Assembly: GCA_030044345.1 (NCBI GenBank) | Contig: JASHVY010000112.1 | Span: 1 to 9,518, forward strand | DNA from: Acetobacteraceae bacterium | Lineage (GTDB): Bacteria > Pseudomonadota > Alphaproteobacteria > Acetobacterales > Acetobacteraceae | Direction: 5' to 3' | Length of the DNA stretch: 9,518 nucleotides | Part shown: positions 1 through 6,750 of the stretch, piece after piece | Position numbering within the stretch: position 1 is the first letter of the stretch | Layout of the letters: each line of letters opens with the position of its first letter | Program-made: the position numbers and the translations under genes | Notes under the pieces: model-generated | The model's input: the letters and a program-made list of their open reading frames with translations, nothing else | The model's database searches: none | What the model was told of the DNA's origin: nothing

Positions 1-773
1 GTCGTCCCCGCCGCAACCGCCGTTTCGATCACCGCCTGCAAGGCGGGAATCGTCACCTCACCTCCTTCAAGGCCGAAACGCTTGGTGCCGACGAAGCGCT
101 TCTGGCAAAACGCCTCGAAGCCCTCGGCCTCGGTGAGCCCCTGGAGGATCCGCCGCTTGTCCTTCCTGTCGAAGGCACGCTCCCAGGGCGCGCCTTCCAT
201 GTGGCGTTGAATCCAGGATTTCTGCTCCGGATCCTGGATATGCATGAACTCGACGCCGATCGGCCCGCAATAGGTCGCGCGCAGGATCACGAGAATCTCG
301 CGCAATGTCGCGGTTTCCCGGCCGAGCACGTTGTTGATGAAGATCGGCCGGTCAAGATCGGCCTCGGTGAAGCCGTAGCTCGCGGGATCGAGCTCGGCAT
401 GCCGCTTCGGCTGGGTGAGCCCGAGCGGATCGAGACGGGCCTCGAGATGGCCGCGCACGCGATAGGCGCGGATCAGCATCAGGGCGCGGATCGAATCGAG
501 CGTGGCCGTCGTGACCTCGCCCGTCCCAGGGGCCGCCGTTTCCGCCGGCGGGGAAGCCGGCGGCTCGGACGCGAAGAGAGATGGCCGGGGCGCCCAGGAG
601 GCGCCGGCCGCGTCGGTGAGAACGGCCCGGGATTCGTCGTTCAGGCCGGCGAAGATCTCGCCGAAGCTTGGATCGACGGCGGCCGGGTCCTCCACCCATT
701 TCGCATAGAGATCCGCCAGGAACGTCGCATTCGCACCGCTGAACGCGCTCGCCAGAACGTCCACACCCGCCAT
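1..773 (-). CDS. sucA: 2-oxoglutarate dehydrogenase E1 component, N-terminal part (cut by window edge)
   Basis: The thiamine-diphosphate E1 subunit of the 2-oxoglutarate dehydrogenase complex decarboxylates 2-oxoglutarate and passes the succinyl group to the lipoyl E2 subunit. Only the first 257 codons are here, of a family length near 950-1000, so most of the catalytic domain lies beyond position 1. The N-terminal helix likely to bind the partner subunit is visible (residues 11-25, FSGANATFLADLYAK). It is followed by a Pro/Ala-rich linker (about 60-90) and the conserved family blocks IGVEFMHIQDPEQKSWIQ (172-189) and KRFGLEGGEVTIPALQ (231-246). The ATG at 771-773 gives the expected N-terminus; the only Shine-Dalgarno-like sequence is a weak GGGG about 9 nt upstream. 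The gene lies 130 nt downstream of sucD on the same strand, as in the usual mdh-sucCD-sucAB cluster, so sucB probably follows outside the window. The identification is firm. Confidence 0.96.
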   Translation of the reverse strand, partial: MAGVDVLASAFSGANATFLADLYAKWVEDPAAVDPSFGEIFAGLNDESRAVLTDAAGASWAPRPSLFASEPPASPPAETAAPGTGEVTTATLDSIRALMLIRAYRVRGHLEARLDPLGLTQPKRHAELDPASYGFTEADLDRPIFINNVLGRETATLREILVILRATYCGPIGVEFMHIQDPEQKSWIQRHMEGAPWERAFDRKDKRRILQGLTEAEGFEAFCQKRFVGTKRFGLEGGEVTIPALQAVIETAVAAGT

Positions 774-903
774 CGTCGAAACCCCGTCAATCCCGTCTCG
801 GGCCCTGTTTGCAAGCCAACTTCGGTCAAAATAGGAAGAACGTCACAGAAAAATGCCACCCTGGCGAGGCTTCTGCCTTGCGCGCGCCGCATGCGCAGAT
901 GGG
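774..903 (-). other. sucD-sucA spacer with weak terminator- or attenuator-like hairpin
   Basis: These 130 nt separate sucD from sucA. On the minus strand, a short stem GCCA-GGG-TGGC is followed directly by ATTTTT (around 846-861), which resembles a weak intrinsic terminator or an RNA-processing site. It could adjust sucA expression relative to mdh-sucCD. The stem is only 4 bp, so the call is weak. I see no convincing -35/-10 pair for an internal sucA promoter and no coding potential. Confidence 0.25.
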
Positions 904-1779
904 CTAGGACCCAAGCGCGCGGACCATCGTGCTGCCGAGCGCGGCCGGGCTTTCGGCGACGTGGATGCCCGCCTCGCGCATCGCCTCCATCTTGGCCGAA
1001 GCCGTGTCCCGCCCGCCGCTGATCACCGCCCCGGCATGGCCCATCCGCCGGCGCGGCGGCGCGGTGACGCCGGCCACGAACCCGACCACCGGCTTCTTGA
1101 CCGGGGCACGCGCCAGGAATTCCGCGGCCTCGATCTCGCTCTCACCGCCGATCTCGCCGATCATGACGATCGCCGCGGTCTCGGGGTCGGCGAGGAAAAG
1201 CTCCAGCACCTCGATGAAATCGGTCCCCTTCACCGGATCGCCGCCGATGCCGACACAACTGCTCTGACCAAGCCCGGCCGCGGTCGTCTGCGCCACCGCC
1301 TCGTAAGTGAGGGTGCCGGAGCGGGAGACGATGCCGATCTTGCCGCGCCTGTGGATATGACCCGGCATGATGCCGATCTTGCAGGCATCCGGGGTGATGA
1401 CGCCGGGGCAATTCGGGCCGATCAGGCGTGATGCCGTGCCGGAAAGCGCCCGCTTCACCCGCACCATGTCGAGCACCGGAATCCCCTCGGTGATGCAGAC
1501 GATGAGCGGCATGCCGGCATCGATCGCTTCCAGGATCGCATCGGCGGCGAAAGGCGGCGGCACATAGATCGCGCTCGCGGTCGCCCCCGTTTCCGCCACC
1601 GCCTCGGCCACCGTCTCGAACACCGGAAGGCCGAGATGGGTGGTGCCGCCCTTGCCCGGCGTCACCCCGCCCACGACCTTGGTTCCGTAGGCGATCGCCT
1701 GCTCCGAATGGAAAGTGCCCTGGGCGCCCGTGAAGCCCTGGGTGATCACGCGTGTCTCGGCATCGACCAGGATCGCCAT
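904..1779 (-). CDS. sucD: succinyl-CoA synthetase (ADP/GDP-forming) subunit alpha
   Basis: The alpha subunit of succinyl-CoA synthetase binds CoA and carries the phosphohistidine. With SucC it interconverts succinyl-CoA and succinate with substrate-level phosphorylation. The 291-residue product has normal family length. An N-terminal CoA-binding Rossmann domain starts with QGFTGAQGTFHSEQ (14-27) and GGVTPGKGGTTHLG (37-50), and GPNCPGVITP lies at 121-130. The active-site His is H247 in RRRMGHAGAVISGG. The QGFTG..GTFHSEQ and GKGGTTHLG motifs point to SucD rather than the related malate-CoA ligase subunit MtkB. The ATG follows the sucC stop by a single base (TGAGATG), so translational coupling is very likely. 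The stop is TAG. I see nothing unusual in the gene. Confidence 0.97.
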   Translation of the reverse strand: MAILVDAETRVITQGFTGAQGTFHSEQAIAYGTKVVGGVTPGKGGTTHLGLPVFETVAEAVAETGATASAIYVPPPFAADAILEAIDAGMPLIVCITEGIPVLDMVRVKRALSGTASRLIGPNCPGVITPDACKIGIMPGHIHRRGKIGIVSRSGTLTYEAVAQTTAAGLGQSSCVGIGGDPVKGTDFIEVLELFLADPETAAIVMIGEIGGESEIEAAEFLARAPVKKPVVGFVAGVTAPPRRRMGHAGAVISGGRDTASAKMEAMREAGIHVAESPAALGSTMVRALGS

Positions 1780-1780
1780 C

Positions 1781-2977
1781 TCAGCCTGCCTTGCTCACGG
1801 CCTTGACCACCTTTTCGGCAGCGTCGGCGAGGTTTTCCGCAGAGATGATCGGCAGGCCGGAGCGCGCCAGGATCTCCTTGCCGAGGGCGACATTGGTGCC
1901 CTCCAGCCGCACCACCAGCGGCACGTCGAGCGAGACCTCGCGCGCCGCCGCCACGACACCCTCCGCGATCACGTCGCAGCGCATGATGCCGCCGAAGATA
2001 TTGACGAGGATCGCTTCGACATCCGGATCGGAGAGGATGATCTTGAACGCGGCGGTCACCCGCTCGCGCGTCGCGCCGCCGCCGACATCGAGAAAATTCG
2101 CCGGACTGCCGCCGTAAAGCTTGATGATGTCCATCGTCGCCATGGCGAGCCCGGCGCCATTGACCATGCAGCCGATCGTGCCGTCGAGCGCGACATAGTT
2201 GAGGCTGTTGCGCTCGGCCTCCAGCTCCTTCGGATCTTCTTCCGCCTCGTCACGCAATTTTTGCAGGTCGGGATGGCGATAGAGCGCATTGTCGTCGAAG
2301 GCCACCTTCGCATCGAGCGCGACCACCGCGCCCTCCGCCGTCACCACCAGCGGGTTGATCTCGACGAGCGCGCAGTCGAGCCCGAGAAAGGCGCGATAAA
2401 GCCCCTCGACGAGCTTGCCGAAGCCGGCAGCCTCCTTGCCCTTAAGACCGAGACCGGTGGCCAGCCGCCGGCCGTGAAAGGCCGAGATGCCGGAGGCGGG
2501 ATCGATCGTAAGGTGGAGGATCCGCTCCGGATGGTCGGCCGCGACGTCCTCGATCTCGACGCCGCCCTCGCTCGAGGCGACCAGCGCGATGCGCCCGGCC
2601 GCGCGATCGATCAGCAGCGAGAGATAAAGTTCGCGGACGATCGCCGCACCCGCCTCGACATAGACCCGATGGACCTGCCGCCCCTTGGGGCCGGTCTGGT
2701 GAGTGACGAGCGTGTGCCCCAGCATGGCGGATGCGGCGGCATGGACCTCGCCGAGCGAGCGGCAGACCCGGACGCCGCCCTTGCCGTTGGGATCATCGGC
2801 AAAATGGCCGGCGCCGCGGCCGCCGGCATGAAGCTGCGCCTTCACCACATAGATCGGGCCGGGCAGTTCCTCGGCCTTCTTGACCGCCTCGTCCGGCGTC
2901 CAGGCGACAGCGCCTTGCAGCACGGGAACCCCGAACTTCTTCAGAAGCTCCTTGGCCTGGTATTCGTGGATGTTCAT
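1781..2977 (-). CDS. sucC: succinyl-CoA synthetase (ADP-forming) subunit beta
   Basis: The beta subunit of succinyl-CoA synthetase provides the nucleotide site (ATP-grasp fold) and the succinate site. The product has 398 residues, the usual length. It opens with the typical MNIHEYQAKELLKKFGVPV (1-19). The ATP-grasp nucleotide-binding segment VVKAQLHAGGRGAGH is at 44-58, the metal-ligand region LVEINPLVVT at 204-213, and the C-terminal ligase motifs MVNGAGLAMATMD (271-283), NFLDVGGGAT (294-303) and NIFGGIMRCDVIAEGV (326-341) follow. The stretch GTIGCMVNGAG matches alphaproteobacterial SucC well. The start lies 9 nt after the mdh stop. A GAGGG that overlaps the mdh TGA stop serves as its ribosome binding site with 6 nt spacing, so translation is probably coupled to mdh. 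Confidence 0.97.
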   Translation of the reverse strand: MNIHEYQAKELLKKFGVPVLQGAVAWTPDEAVKKAEELPGPIYVVKAQLHAGGRGAGHFADDPNGKGGVRVCRSLGEVHAAASAMLGHTLVTHQTGPKGRQVHRVYVEAGAAIVRELYLSLLIDRAAGRIALVASSEGGVEIEDVAADHPERILHLTIDPASGISAFHGRRLATGLGLKGKEAAGFGKLVEGLYRAFLGLDCALVEINPLVVTAEGAVVALDAKVAFDDNALYRHPDLQKLRDEAEEDPKELEAERNSLNYVALDGTIGCMVNGAGLAMATMDIIKLYGGSPANFLDVGGGATRERVTAAFKIILSDPDVEAILVNIFGGIMRCDVIAEGVVAAAREVSLDVPLVVRLEGTNVALGKEILARSGLPIISAENLADAAEKVVKAVSKAG

Positions 2978-2986
2978 CGCCGGCCC

Positions 2987-3940
2987 TCAGCCGACGAGCT
3001 TGCGCGAGGCATCGATCAGTCCGCGCACCGATGCGCAGGATGCCTCGAACGCTGTCTTCTCCTCCGGTGTGAGGGAAATTTCGATGATCCGCTCGACGCC
3101 CCTGGCACCGATCACCACCGGAACGCCGACATAAAGATCCCGGATGCCATACTGCCCGGTCAGCCATGCCGCGCAGGGCAGCACCCGCTTTTTATCGCGC
3201 AGAAAACTCTCGGCCATGGTGATCGCCGCCGAAGCCGGGGCATAGAAAGCGCTGCCCTTGCCCAGAAGCTTCACGATCTCGCCGCCGCCATTGGCCGTCC
3301 GATCGATGATCGCCTTGATGCGCGCCTCGCTCGACCAGCCCATGCGCACGAGGTCCGGCACCGGGATGCCGGCCACCGTCGAATAGCGCACCAGCGGGAC
3401 CATCGCATCGCCGTGCCCGCCGAGAACGAAGGCGCTCACATCCTCGACCGAGACATCGAACTCGCGCGCGAGAAACAGCCGGAAACGCGCGGAATCGAGC
3501 ACGCCCGCCATTCCCACCACGCGCTCCGGCGGCAGGCCCGATTTCTCCTTCATCACCCAGACCATCGCATCGAGCGGATTGGTGATGACGATGACGAAGG
3601 CTTCCGGGCAGTGCTGACGGATGCCCCCCGCCACCTCCGCGATCACGGAAGCATTCTTCGCCACGAGATCGTCGCGCGACATGCCCGGCTGGCGCGGAAA
3701 ACCGGCGGTGACGACAACGACATCGGCCCCCGCGATCGGCGCGAAGTCCGAGCCGCCGGCAATGACCGCGTCAAAATCCTCGATCGCGCCGGTCTGCTCG
3801 AGATCGAGCGCCTTGCCCGCCGCGACATCGCCAAAGACGTCGAACAGCACGGCGTCCCCAAGTTCCTTGAGGCCGACCAGATGAGCGAGCGTGCCGCCGA
3901 TCGAACCGGCGCCGATCAACGCGATCTTGTTGCGAGCCAT
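2987..3940 (-). CDS. mdh: NAD-dependent malate dehydrogenase (LDH-like type)
   Basis: Oxidises malate to oxaloacetate with NAD+ in the TCA cycle, in the cytoplasm. The 317-residue product belongs to the lactate dehydrogenase-like malate dehydrogenases typical of alphaproteobacteria. Visible features are the nucleotide-binding loop GAGSIGG (10-16), D34 at the end of the second strand, which favours NAD, and the substrate arginines R83 and R89 in GFPRQPGMSRDD. R83 is Arg rather than the Gln of lactate dehydrogenases. TNPLDAMV is at 120-127, and the catalytic pair D149/R152 and H176 in GGHGDAMVP complete the site. The frame continues upstream to an ATG at 3976, but the ATG at 3940 is preferred because AAGGAG lies 4 nt before it and the protein then begins MARNKIALIGAG, as in homologues. 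It heads the mdh-sucC-sucD transcript. Confidence 0.97.
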   Translation of the reverse strand: MARNKIALIGAGSIGGTLAHLVGLKELGDAVLFDVFGDVAAGKALDLEQTGAIEDFDAVIAGGSDFAPIAGADVVVVTAGFPRQPGMSRDDLVAKNASVIAEVAGGIRQHCPEAFVIVITNPLDAMVWVMKEKSGLPPERVVGMAGVLDSARFRLFLAREFDVSVEDVSAFVLGGHGDAMVPLVRYSTVAGIPVPDLVRMGWSSEARIKAIIDRTANGGGEIVKLLGKGSAFYAPASAAITMAESFLRDKKRVLPCAAWLTGQYGIRDLYVGVPVVIGARGVERIIEISLTPEEKTAFEASCASVRGLIDASRKLVG

Positions 3941-3944
3941 GGCG

Positions 3945-3950
3945 CTCCTT
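3945..3950 (-). promoter_or_regulatory. ribosome binding site of mdh
   Basis: On the minus strand, AAGGAG ends 4 nt before the ATG at 3938-3940. It selects this start over the in-frame ATG at 3974-3976, which has no such signal and would add 12 residues not expected in the family. Confidence 0.75.
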
Positions 3951-4064
3951 GAACCCGGGCGGGCCGCGCACAGCAAAACCCCCCGGGCACCCGCCGGCCC
4001 GGAAGGCTGCGCTTGCCTAGCCCATCACCGGCACCCCGGCAAGTCGCGCCAAGGCGGTTTTTCT

Positions 4065-5213
4065 TCATGTCAGATGCGGCAAAGAGAGATAGTCCCGTGT
4101 CTGCATTTCGATCAGCCGCGAGGCGGTACGGCGGAAAACCTCCGATCCCTCGCCCTCGGGATAGAGCCCGTCCGGGTCCGCTTCCGCCGAGGCGATGAGC
4201 TTCACCCGATGGTCATAAAGCGCGTCGATCAGCGTGATGAACCGCCGCGCGGCATCGAAGCGCAAAGGATCGAGGCGGGGGATCGCATCGAGCACGAGCG
4301 TTTCGAAATGGGTGGCGAGCGCGAGATAATCTCCAGGCCCGAGCGGGGCTTCGCAGAGCGAAGCGAAGTCGAACCGCGCCACCTTCCCCGCGGCGCGCGC
4401 AACCTTGAGGGGCCTTCCCATCACGATGAGGCGCCGTTCCATCGCCGGCTCCCCGCCGAGCTCGGCGAACGCCGCATCGAGCGCGGCATGGGCGCGCGCA
4501 TCCGCCGGCACATGCCAGACCGGCATGCGCATGAGCCGCTCGCGCCGCCAATCCTGCCCGCCCTCGACCACCAGAAGCTCGAGATGGCGCTTCAGGATTT
4601 CGATGAAGGGGAGAAATGCGTCGCGTCCCGGCTGGCCCTTGAAGAGATCGTCCGGCACGGTGTTCGATGTGGCGACGATGATCACGCCACGGGCGAAGAG
4701 CGCGGCGAAGAGCCGCCCGAGCAGCAGCGCATCGGCGACATCGTTGATCTGGAACTCGTCGAAGCAGAGCAGCACGCTCTCGCGCGCGATCGCATCCGCA
4801 AGCGGCGGAATCGGATCGCCGCCGGCGGCGCCATGCAGCCTTGCATGCACATCCTGCATGAAGCGGTCGAAATGCACGCGCCGTTTGCGCGCGAGCGGGG
4901 CGGTGGCGAAGAAGAGATCCATCAGCATGGATTTTCCCCGCCCCACCGCGCCGGCCAGATAGAGCCCGTTCGGCGCCGCGCTGTCCTCCGGGGTCCGCCG
5001 CGCGAGCAGCCGGCCCAGGAGGCCCTGACCATTGGCCGCCGGCGGCGGCTCATAAAAGCGCAGGCGCTGCCAGAGCGCCTGGAGCCGTTCGACCGCGAGC
5101 GCCTGGGCAGGATCCGGCCCAAGCTCGCCGCGGGCCAACCTGGCGCGATAGAGGGGGAGCGGCCCGTCCGCGGTGGCTTGCTCGGCGGCGGCCCGGGACG
5201 GAAGGACATCCAT
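4065..5213 (-). CDS. zapE: cell division protein ZapE (AFG1-like ATPase)
   Basis: ZapE is a P-loop ATPase of the AFG1/LACE1 family; in E. coli it acts on the division ring under stress, while the mitochondrial relatives help turn over respiratory-chain subunits. The product has 382 residues, near the family norm. The Walker A motif is GAVGRGKS (88-95), the Walker B motif is VLLCFDEF followed by QINDVADA (147-162), and the sensor-like segment VIIVATSNTVPDDLFKG is at 177-193. The conserved HFDRFMQDVH is at 114-123, and the C-terminal FRRTASRLIEMQT block is present. An in-frame TAA lies 15 nt upstream, so the ATG at 5213 is the first possible start, although its ribosome binding site is poor. 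It is oriented with mdh across a 124-nt gap. This neighbourhood is common in alphaproteobacteria, but I cannot tell whether zapE shares the mdh transcript. Confidence 0.95.
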   Translation of the reverse strand: MDVLPSRAAAEQATADGPLPLYRARLARGELGPDPAQALAVERLQALWQRLRFYEPPPAANGQGLLGRLLARRTPEDSAAPNGLYLAGAVGRGKSMLMDLFFATAPLARKRRVHFDRFMQDVHARLHGAAGGDPIPPLADAIARESVLLCFDEFQINDVADALLLGRLFAALFARGVIIVATSNTVPDDLFKGQPGRDAFLPFIEILKRHLELLVVEGGQDWRRERLMRMPVWHVPADARAHAALDAAFAELGGEPAMERRLIVMGRPLKVARAAGKVARFDFASLCEAPLGPGDYLALATHFETLVLDAIPRLDPLRFDAARRFITLIDALYDHRVKLIASAEADPDGLYPEGEGSEVFRRTASRLIEMQTRDYLSLPHLT

Positions 5214-5296
5214 GGCGGGCTGCGCTTACCCCGATCCGTCCGCCCCCTTCAATCTCCGGCAAAGCAACCCTGGACAGAGCGGGGCGCCGATATACT

Positions 5297-5400
5297 TAGA
5301 GCGGGATGAGATCGCCCGCGCTCACCCATCCCGCTCTCGGCCTTTGTTTTCTCGCGTGATTCAGACCTCCGGTGTTCCCACCTCCGGTCATCCCGCTCTA
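5297..5400. repeat. 104-bp palindromic repeat unit with 13-bp terminal inverted repeats
   Basis: The unit begins TAGAGCGGGATGA (5297-5309) and ends TCATCCCGCTCTA (5388-5400), an exact 13-bp inverted repeat that starts and ends with TA. It has two modules. Module A (5298-5340) can also close on itself through AGAGCGGGATG/CATCCCGCTCT (5298-5308 with 5327-5337, 18-nt loop). Module B (about 5351-5400) folds as GACC and GGTG stems pairing with CACC and GGTC. It has no coding capacity. The size and ends resemble a MITE or an intergenic palindromic element such as those of other alphaproteobacteria; which known family it belongs to cannot be decided here. Confidence 0.8.
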
Positions 5401-5401
5401 T

Positions 5402-5457
5402 TTGTCTTGTCGCGTGATTCAGACCTACGGTGATTCCACCTTCGGTCATCACGCTCT
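5402..5457. repeat. palindromic repeat module B, copy 2
   Basis: This 56-nt stretch is identical to 5504-5559 and closely matches module B of the 104-bp unit. Its core folds as GCGTGAT (5412-5418) with ATCACGC (5448-5454), then GACC with GGTC and GGTG with CACC around an ATTC loop, giving one extended stem with a small bulge and a 3x3 internal loop. It is not preceded by its own A module. Confidence 0.85.
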
Positions 5458-5458
5458 C

Positions 5459-5560
5459 GAGCAGGCTGGGATCGCTCGCGCTCACCCATCCCGCTCTCGG
5501 TTATTGTCTTGTCGCGTGATTCAGACCTACGGTGATTCCACCTTCGGTCATCACGCTCTA
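5459..5560. repeat. palindromic repeat, second A+B unit
   Basis: Module A copy 2 (5459-5500) matches the first at 29 of 30 positions over its right part (5471-5500 against 5311-5340). Its left arm has diverged (GAGCAGGCTGG instead of GAGCGGGATGA), so the terminal inverted repeat of this unit is degraded. Module B copy 3 (5504-5560) is identical to copy 2 over 56 nt and ends CTCTA, only 28 nt before the oxygenase start codon. If the oxygenase promoter lies upstream, its leader RNA would carry this hairpin. Confidence 0.85.
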
Positions 5561-5576
5561 AAATCGGGCGTCCCTC

Positions 5577-5581
5577 GGAGG
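5577..5581 (+). promoter_or_regulatory. ribosome binding site of the oxygenase gene
   Basis: GGAGG lies 7 nt before the ATG at 5589, a near-ideal spacing that fixes the start of this gene directly after the last repeat copy. Confidence 0.75.
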
Positions 5582-5588
5582 ATCGTCG

Positions 5589-6221
5589 ATGACCCAGCTC
5601 GCCTATGACCGGCTCGCCGCCACCGCGGTCTCTTCCGACCCCTTCCGGCACATCATCGTGCCGGAATTCGTCCCGCCCGGGGCCCTGGCCCGGGTGGTCG
5701 CCGATCTGCCGCCGCTCGAGCGCAGGGGCTCCTTCCCGATCGGGTCGCTCCGCTTCGGCCCCGCCGCCGCGCTGCTGATGGAGGAGCTGGAGGGCCCCCG
5801 GTTCCGCCAGGCGATTGCCGATACGTTCTCGCTCAATCTCGACGATGCGCCGACCATGCTGACATTGCGCGGCGCCTCGACCGAGCGGGACGGCCTCATT
5901 CATCGGGATTCGGATGCCAAGCGGGTGACGGTGCTGCTCTATCTCAACCCCGCGAGCGCCGCCTGGACGCGGCATGAAGGATGCCTGCGGCTGCTGCGCA
6001 AGCCCGACGATCTCGACGATTTCGCGGTCGAGGTGCCGCCGGCCGACGGCACGCTGCTCGTGTTCCCGAACGCCGCCAACGCCTGGCATGGCCATAAGAC
6101 CTTCATCGGGCGGCGCTATGTCGTTCAGCTCAACTACATGACGACCGATGCCGCGGCGCGCTCCGAGCTGCGCCGCCACCGCTTTTCCGCACTGGTCAAG
6201 CGGCTCACCCAGGCGGCTTAA
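5589..6221 (+). CDS. 2-oxoglutarate/Fe(II)-dependent oxygenase
   Basis: A 210-residue protein with the double-stranded beta-helix oxygenase signature. The iron ligands are H105 and D107 in GLIHRDSDAKRVTVLLYLN and a distal His in NAWHGHKTFIGRRY (H167 or H169). R175 or R176 lies about eight residues further on, where the 2-oxoglutarate carboxylate is usually held. It resembles short prolyl-hydroxylase-like enzymes (2OG-FeII_Oxy_3 type), which use O2 and 2-oxoglutarate to hydroxylate a substrate that cannot be told from sequence. No signal peptide is seen, so it is probably cytoplasmic. GGAGG 7 nt before the ATG supports the start. The zur gene starts 31 nt after its TAA on the same strand, so the two are probably cotranscribed. 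The fold assignment is confident; the substrate is unknown. Confidence 0.85.
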   Translation: MTQLAYDRLAATAVSSDPFRHIIVPEFVPPGALARVVADLPPLERRGSFPIGSLRFGPAAALLMEELEGPRFRQAIADTFSLNLDDAPTMLTLRGASTERDGLIHRDSDAKRVTVLLYLNPASAAWTRHEGCLRLLRKPDDLDDFAVEVPPADGTLLVFPNAANAWHGHKTFIGRRYVVQLNYMTTDAAARSELRRHRFSALVKRLTQAA

Positions 6222-6243
6222 GGAGCAGCCTGAAGGAGGGAAC

Positions 6244-6247
6244 GAGG
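6244..6247 (+). promoter_or_regulatory. ribosome binding site of zur (GTG start)
   Basis: GAGG lies 5 nt before the GTG at 6253. A stronger AAGGAGGG sits at 6233-6240 but is 12 nt from the GTG, which is long; either could serve. No ATG is available in frame at a plausible place, since the only upstream in-frame ATG (6148) lies deep inside the oxygenase gene. Confidence 0.45.
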
Positions 6248-6252
6248 CAAGG

Positions 6253-6744
6253 GTGGAGGGCGGCAGCCGGATCGCAGGACAACTCGAAGAGGCCGCGCGA
6301 GCCTGTGCCCGCGATGGCGGCACGCTCACCGAGCTGCGCCGTCTCGTGCTCAGGCTGATCCTGGAAGCGGAGGGTCCGCTCACCGCCTACCAGCTCCTCG
6401 ACCGGCTCAAGCAGACCCGCAAGGGCGCGGTGCCGCCGACGATCTATCGGGCGCTCGATTTCCTGCTCGCCCGCCGGCTGATCCACAAGGTTGAAAGCCT
6501 CAACGCCTTCGTTCCCTGCATCGAGCCGGCCCAGCATGGACACCAGGCGCAATTCCTGATCTGCCGCGCCTGCGGCGCCGTGACCGAGCTTGAGGATCAC
6601 GCCGTCACCGAGGCGCTGACGCGCGCGACGGCACGCCACGAGTTTCAGCCGGTGAACGCCCTGATCGAGGTGACGGGCATCTGCGCGGCCTGCGCCCAGG
6701 CCGGCAAGGCCGAGCCCGAAGCGGCCCCCTCGCCGGGGGCTTGA
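6253..6744 (+). CDS. zur: zinc uptake regulator, Fur family (Zur)
   Basis: A Fur-family repressor that binds DNA when loaded with zinc and shuts off zinc uptake genes. With the GTG at 6253 the protein has 163 residues, close to family length. The N-terminal winged helix spans about 24-88, with LTAYQLLDRL (43-52) and PPTIYRALDFLL (61-72) as the DNA-recognition region and the Zur-typical ESLNAFVPC (81-89). Metal-site residues are C89, H95 and H97 (HGHQAQF), and the structural zinc cysteines are C104/C107 (ICRACG) and C144/C147 (GICAACA). FLICRxCG and the SLNAFV context indicate Zur rather than Fur, Mur or PerR. It follows an oxygenase gene instead of the znuABC genes it often accompanies, and no recognisable Zur box was found in the window. 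It converges with the SDR gene, 6 nt between stops. Confidence 0.9.
   Translation: MEGGSRIAGQLEEAARACARDGGTLTELRRLVLRLILEAEGPLTAYQLLDRLKQTRKGAVPPTIYRALDFLLARRLIHKVESLNAFVPCIEPAQHGHQAQFLICRACGAVTELEDHAVTEALTRATARHEFQPVNALIEVTGICAACAQAGKAEPEAAPSPGA
6724..6740 (+). terminator. GC hairpin at the zur 3' end, possible weak terminator
   Basis: A perfect 6-bp stem, GCCCCC (6724-6729) with GGGGGC (6735-6740) and a 5-nt loop, overlaps the last codons of zur and sits at the convergence point with the SDR gene. It is followed only by TTGAT rather than a T-run, so it is not a textbook intrinsic terminator. It may stabilise the RNA end or slow polymerase in both directions. Confidence 0.3.
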
Positions 6745-6750
6745 TCCCGG

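Larger units (their letters stand above)
5214..5588. other. non-coding spacer between divergent zapE and oxygenase genes
   Basis: This 375-nt gap separates two divergent genes, so both promoters should lie in it or within the adjoining repeats. Positions 5297-5560 are occupied by the palindromic repeats described separately. The first 83 nt next to zapE are GC-rich without a clear promoter. At the oxygenase end the last repeat abuts TAAAAT (5559-5564), which would be an acceptable -10 box, but no good -35 lies at the right distance. I see no gene here. Open frames through the region run across repeat copies and have repetitive translations. Confidence 0.8.

Noticed and set aside
904..2977. 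Malate-CoA ligase (MtkAB) instead of SucCD
   Set aside because: The SucD motifs QGFTGAQGTFHSEQ and GKGGTTHLG, and the operon context with mdh and sucA, fit succinyl-CoA synthetase.
1715..3952. Long plus-strand open frame (745 codons) opposite sucC and mdh, and similar frames at 201-1022 and 3891-5309
   Set aside because: They are antisense to clearly recognised genes. Their translations are rich in His, Arg, Asp and Ala with no domain, as expected when the opposite strand of GC-rich codons lacks stops.
4012..4043. CTTGCC/GGCAAG inverted repeat between zapE and mdh as a terminator
   Set aside because: The stem is only 6 bp with a 20-nt loop, and no T-run follows on the minus strand.
5297..5560. 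CRISPR array
   Set aside because: The repeats are long, unevenly spaced, composed of two modules and without unique spacers of constant length, and no cas gene is present.
5388..6383. Minus-strand open frame of 331 codons across the oxygenase gene and the repeats
   Set aside because: It is antisense to the oxygenase, and its C-terminal end is a translation of the palindromic repeats (recurring RRWNHRRSESRDKT). It has no ribosome binding site or family resemblance.
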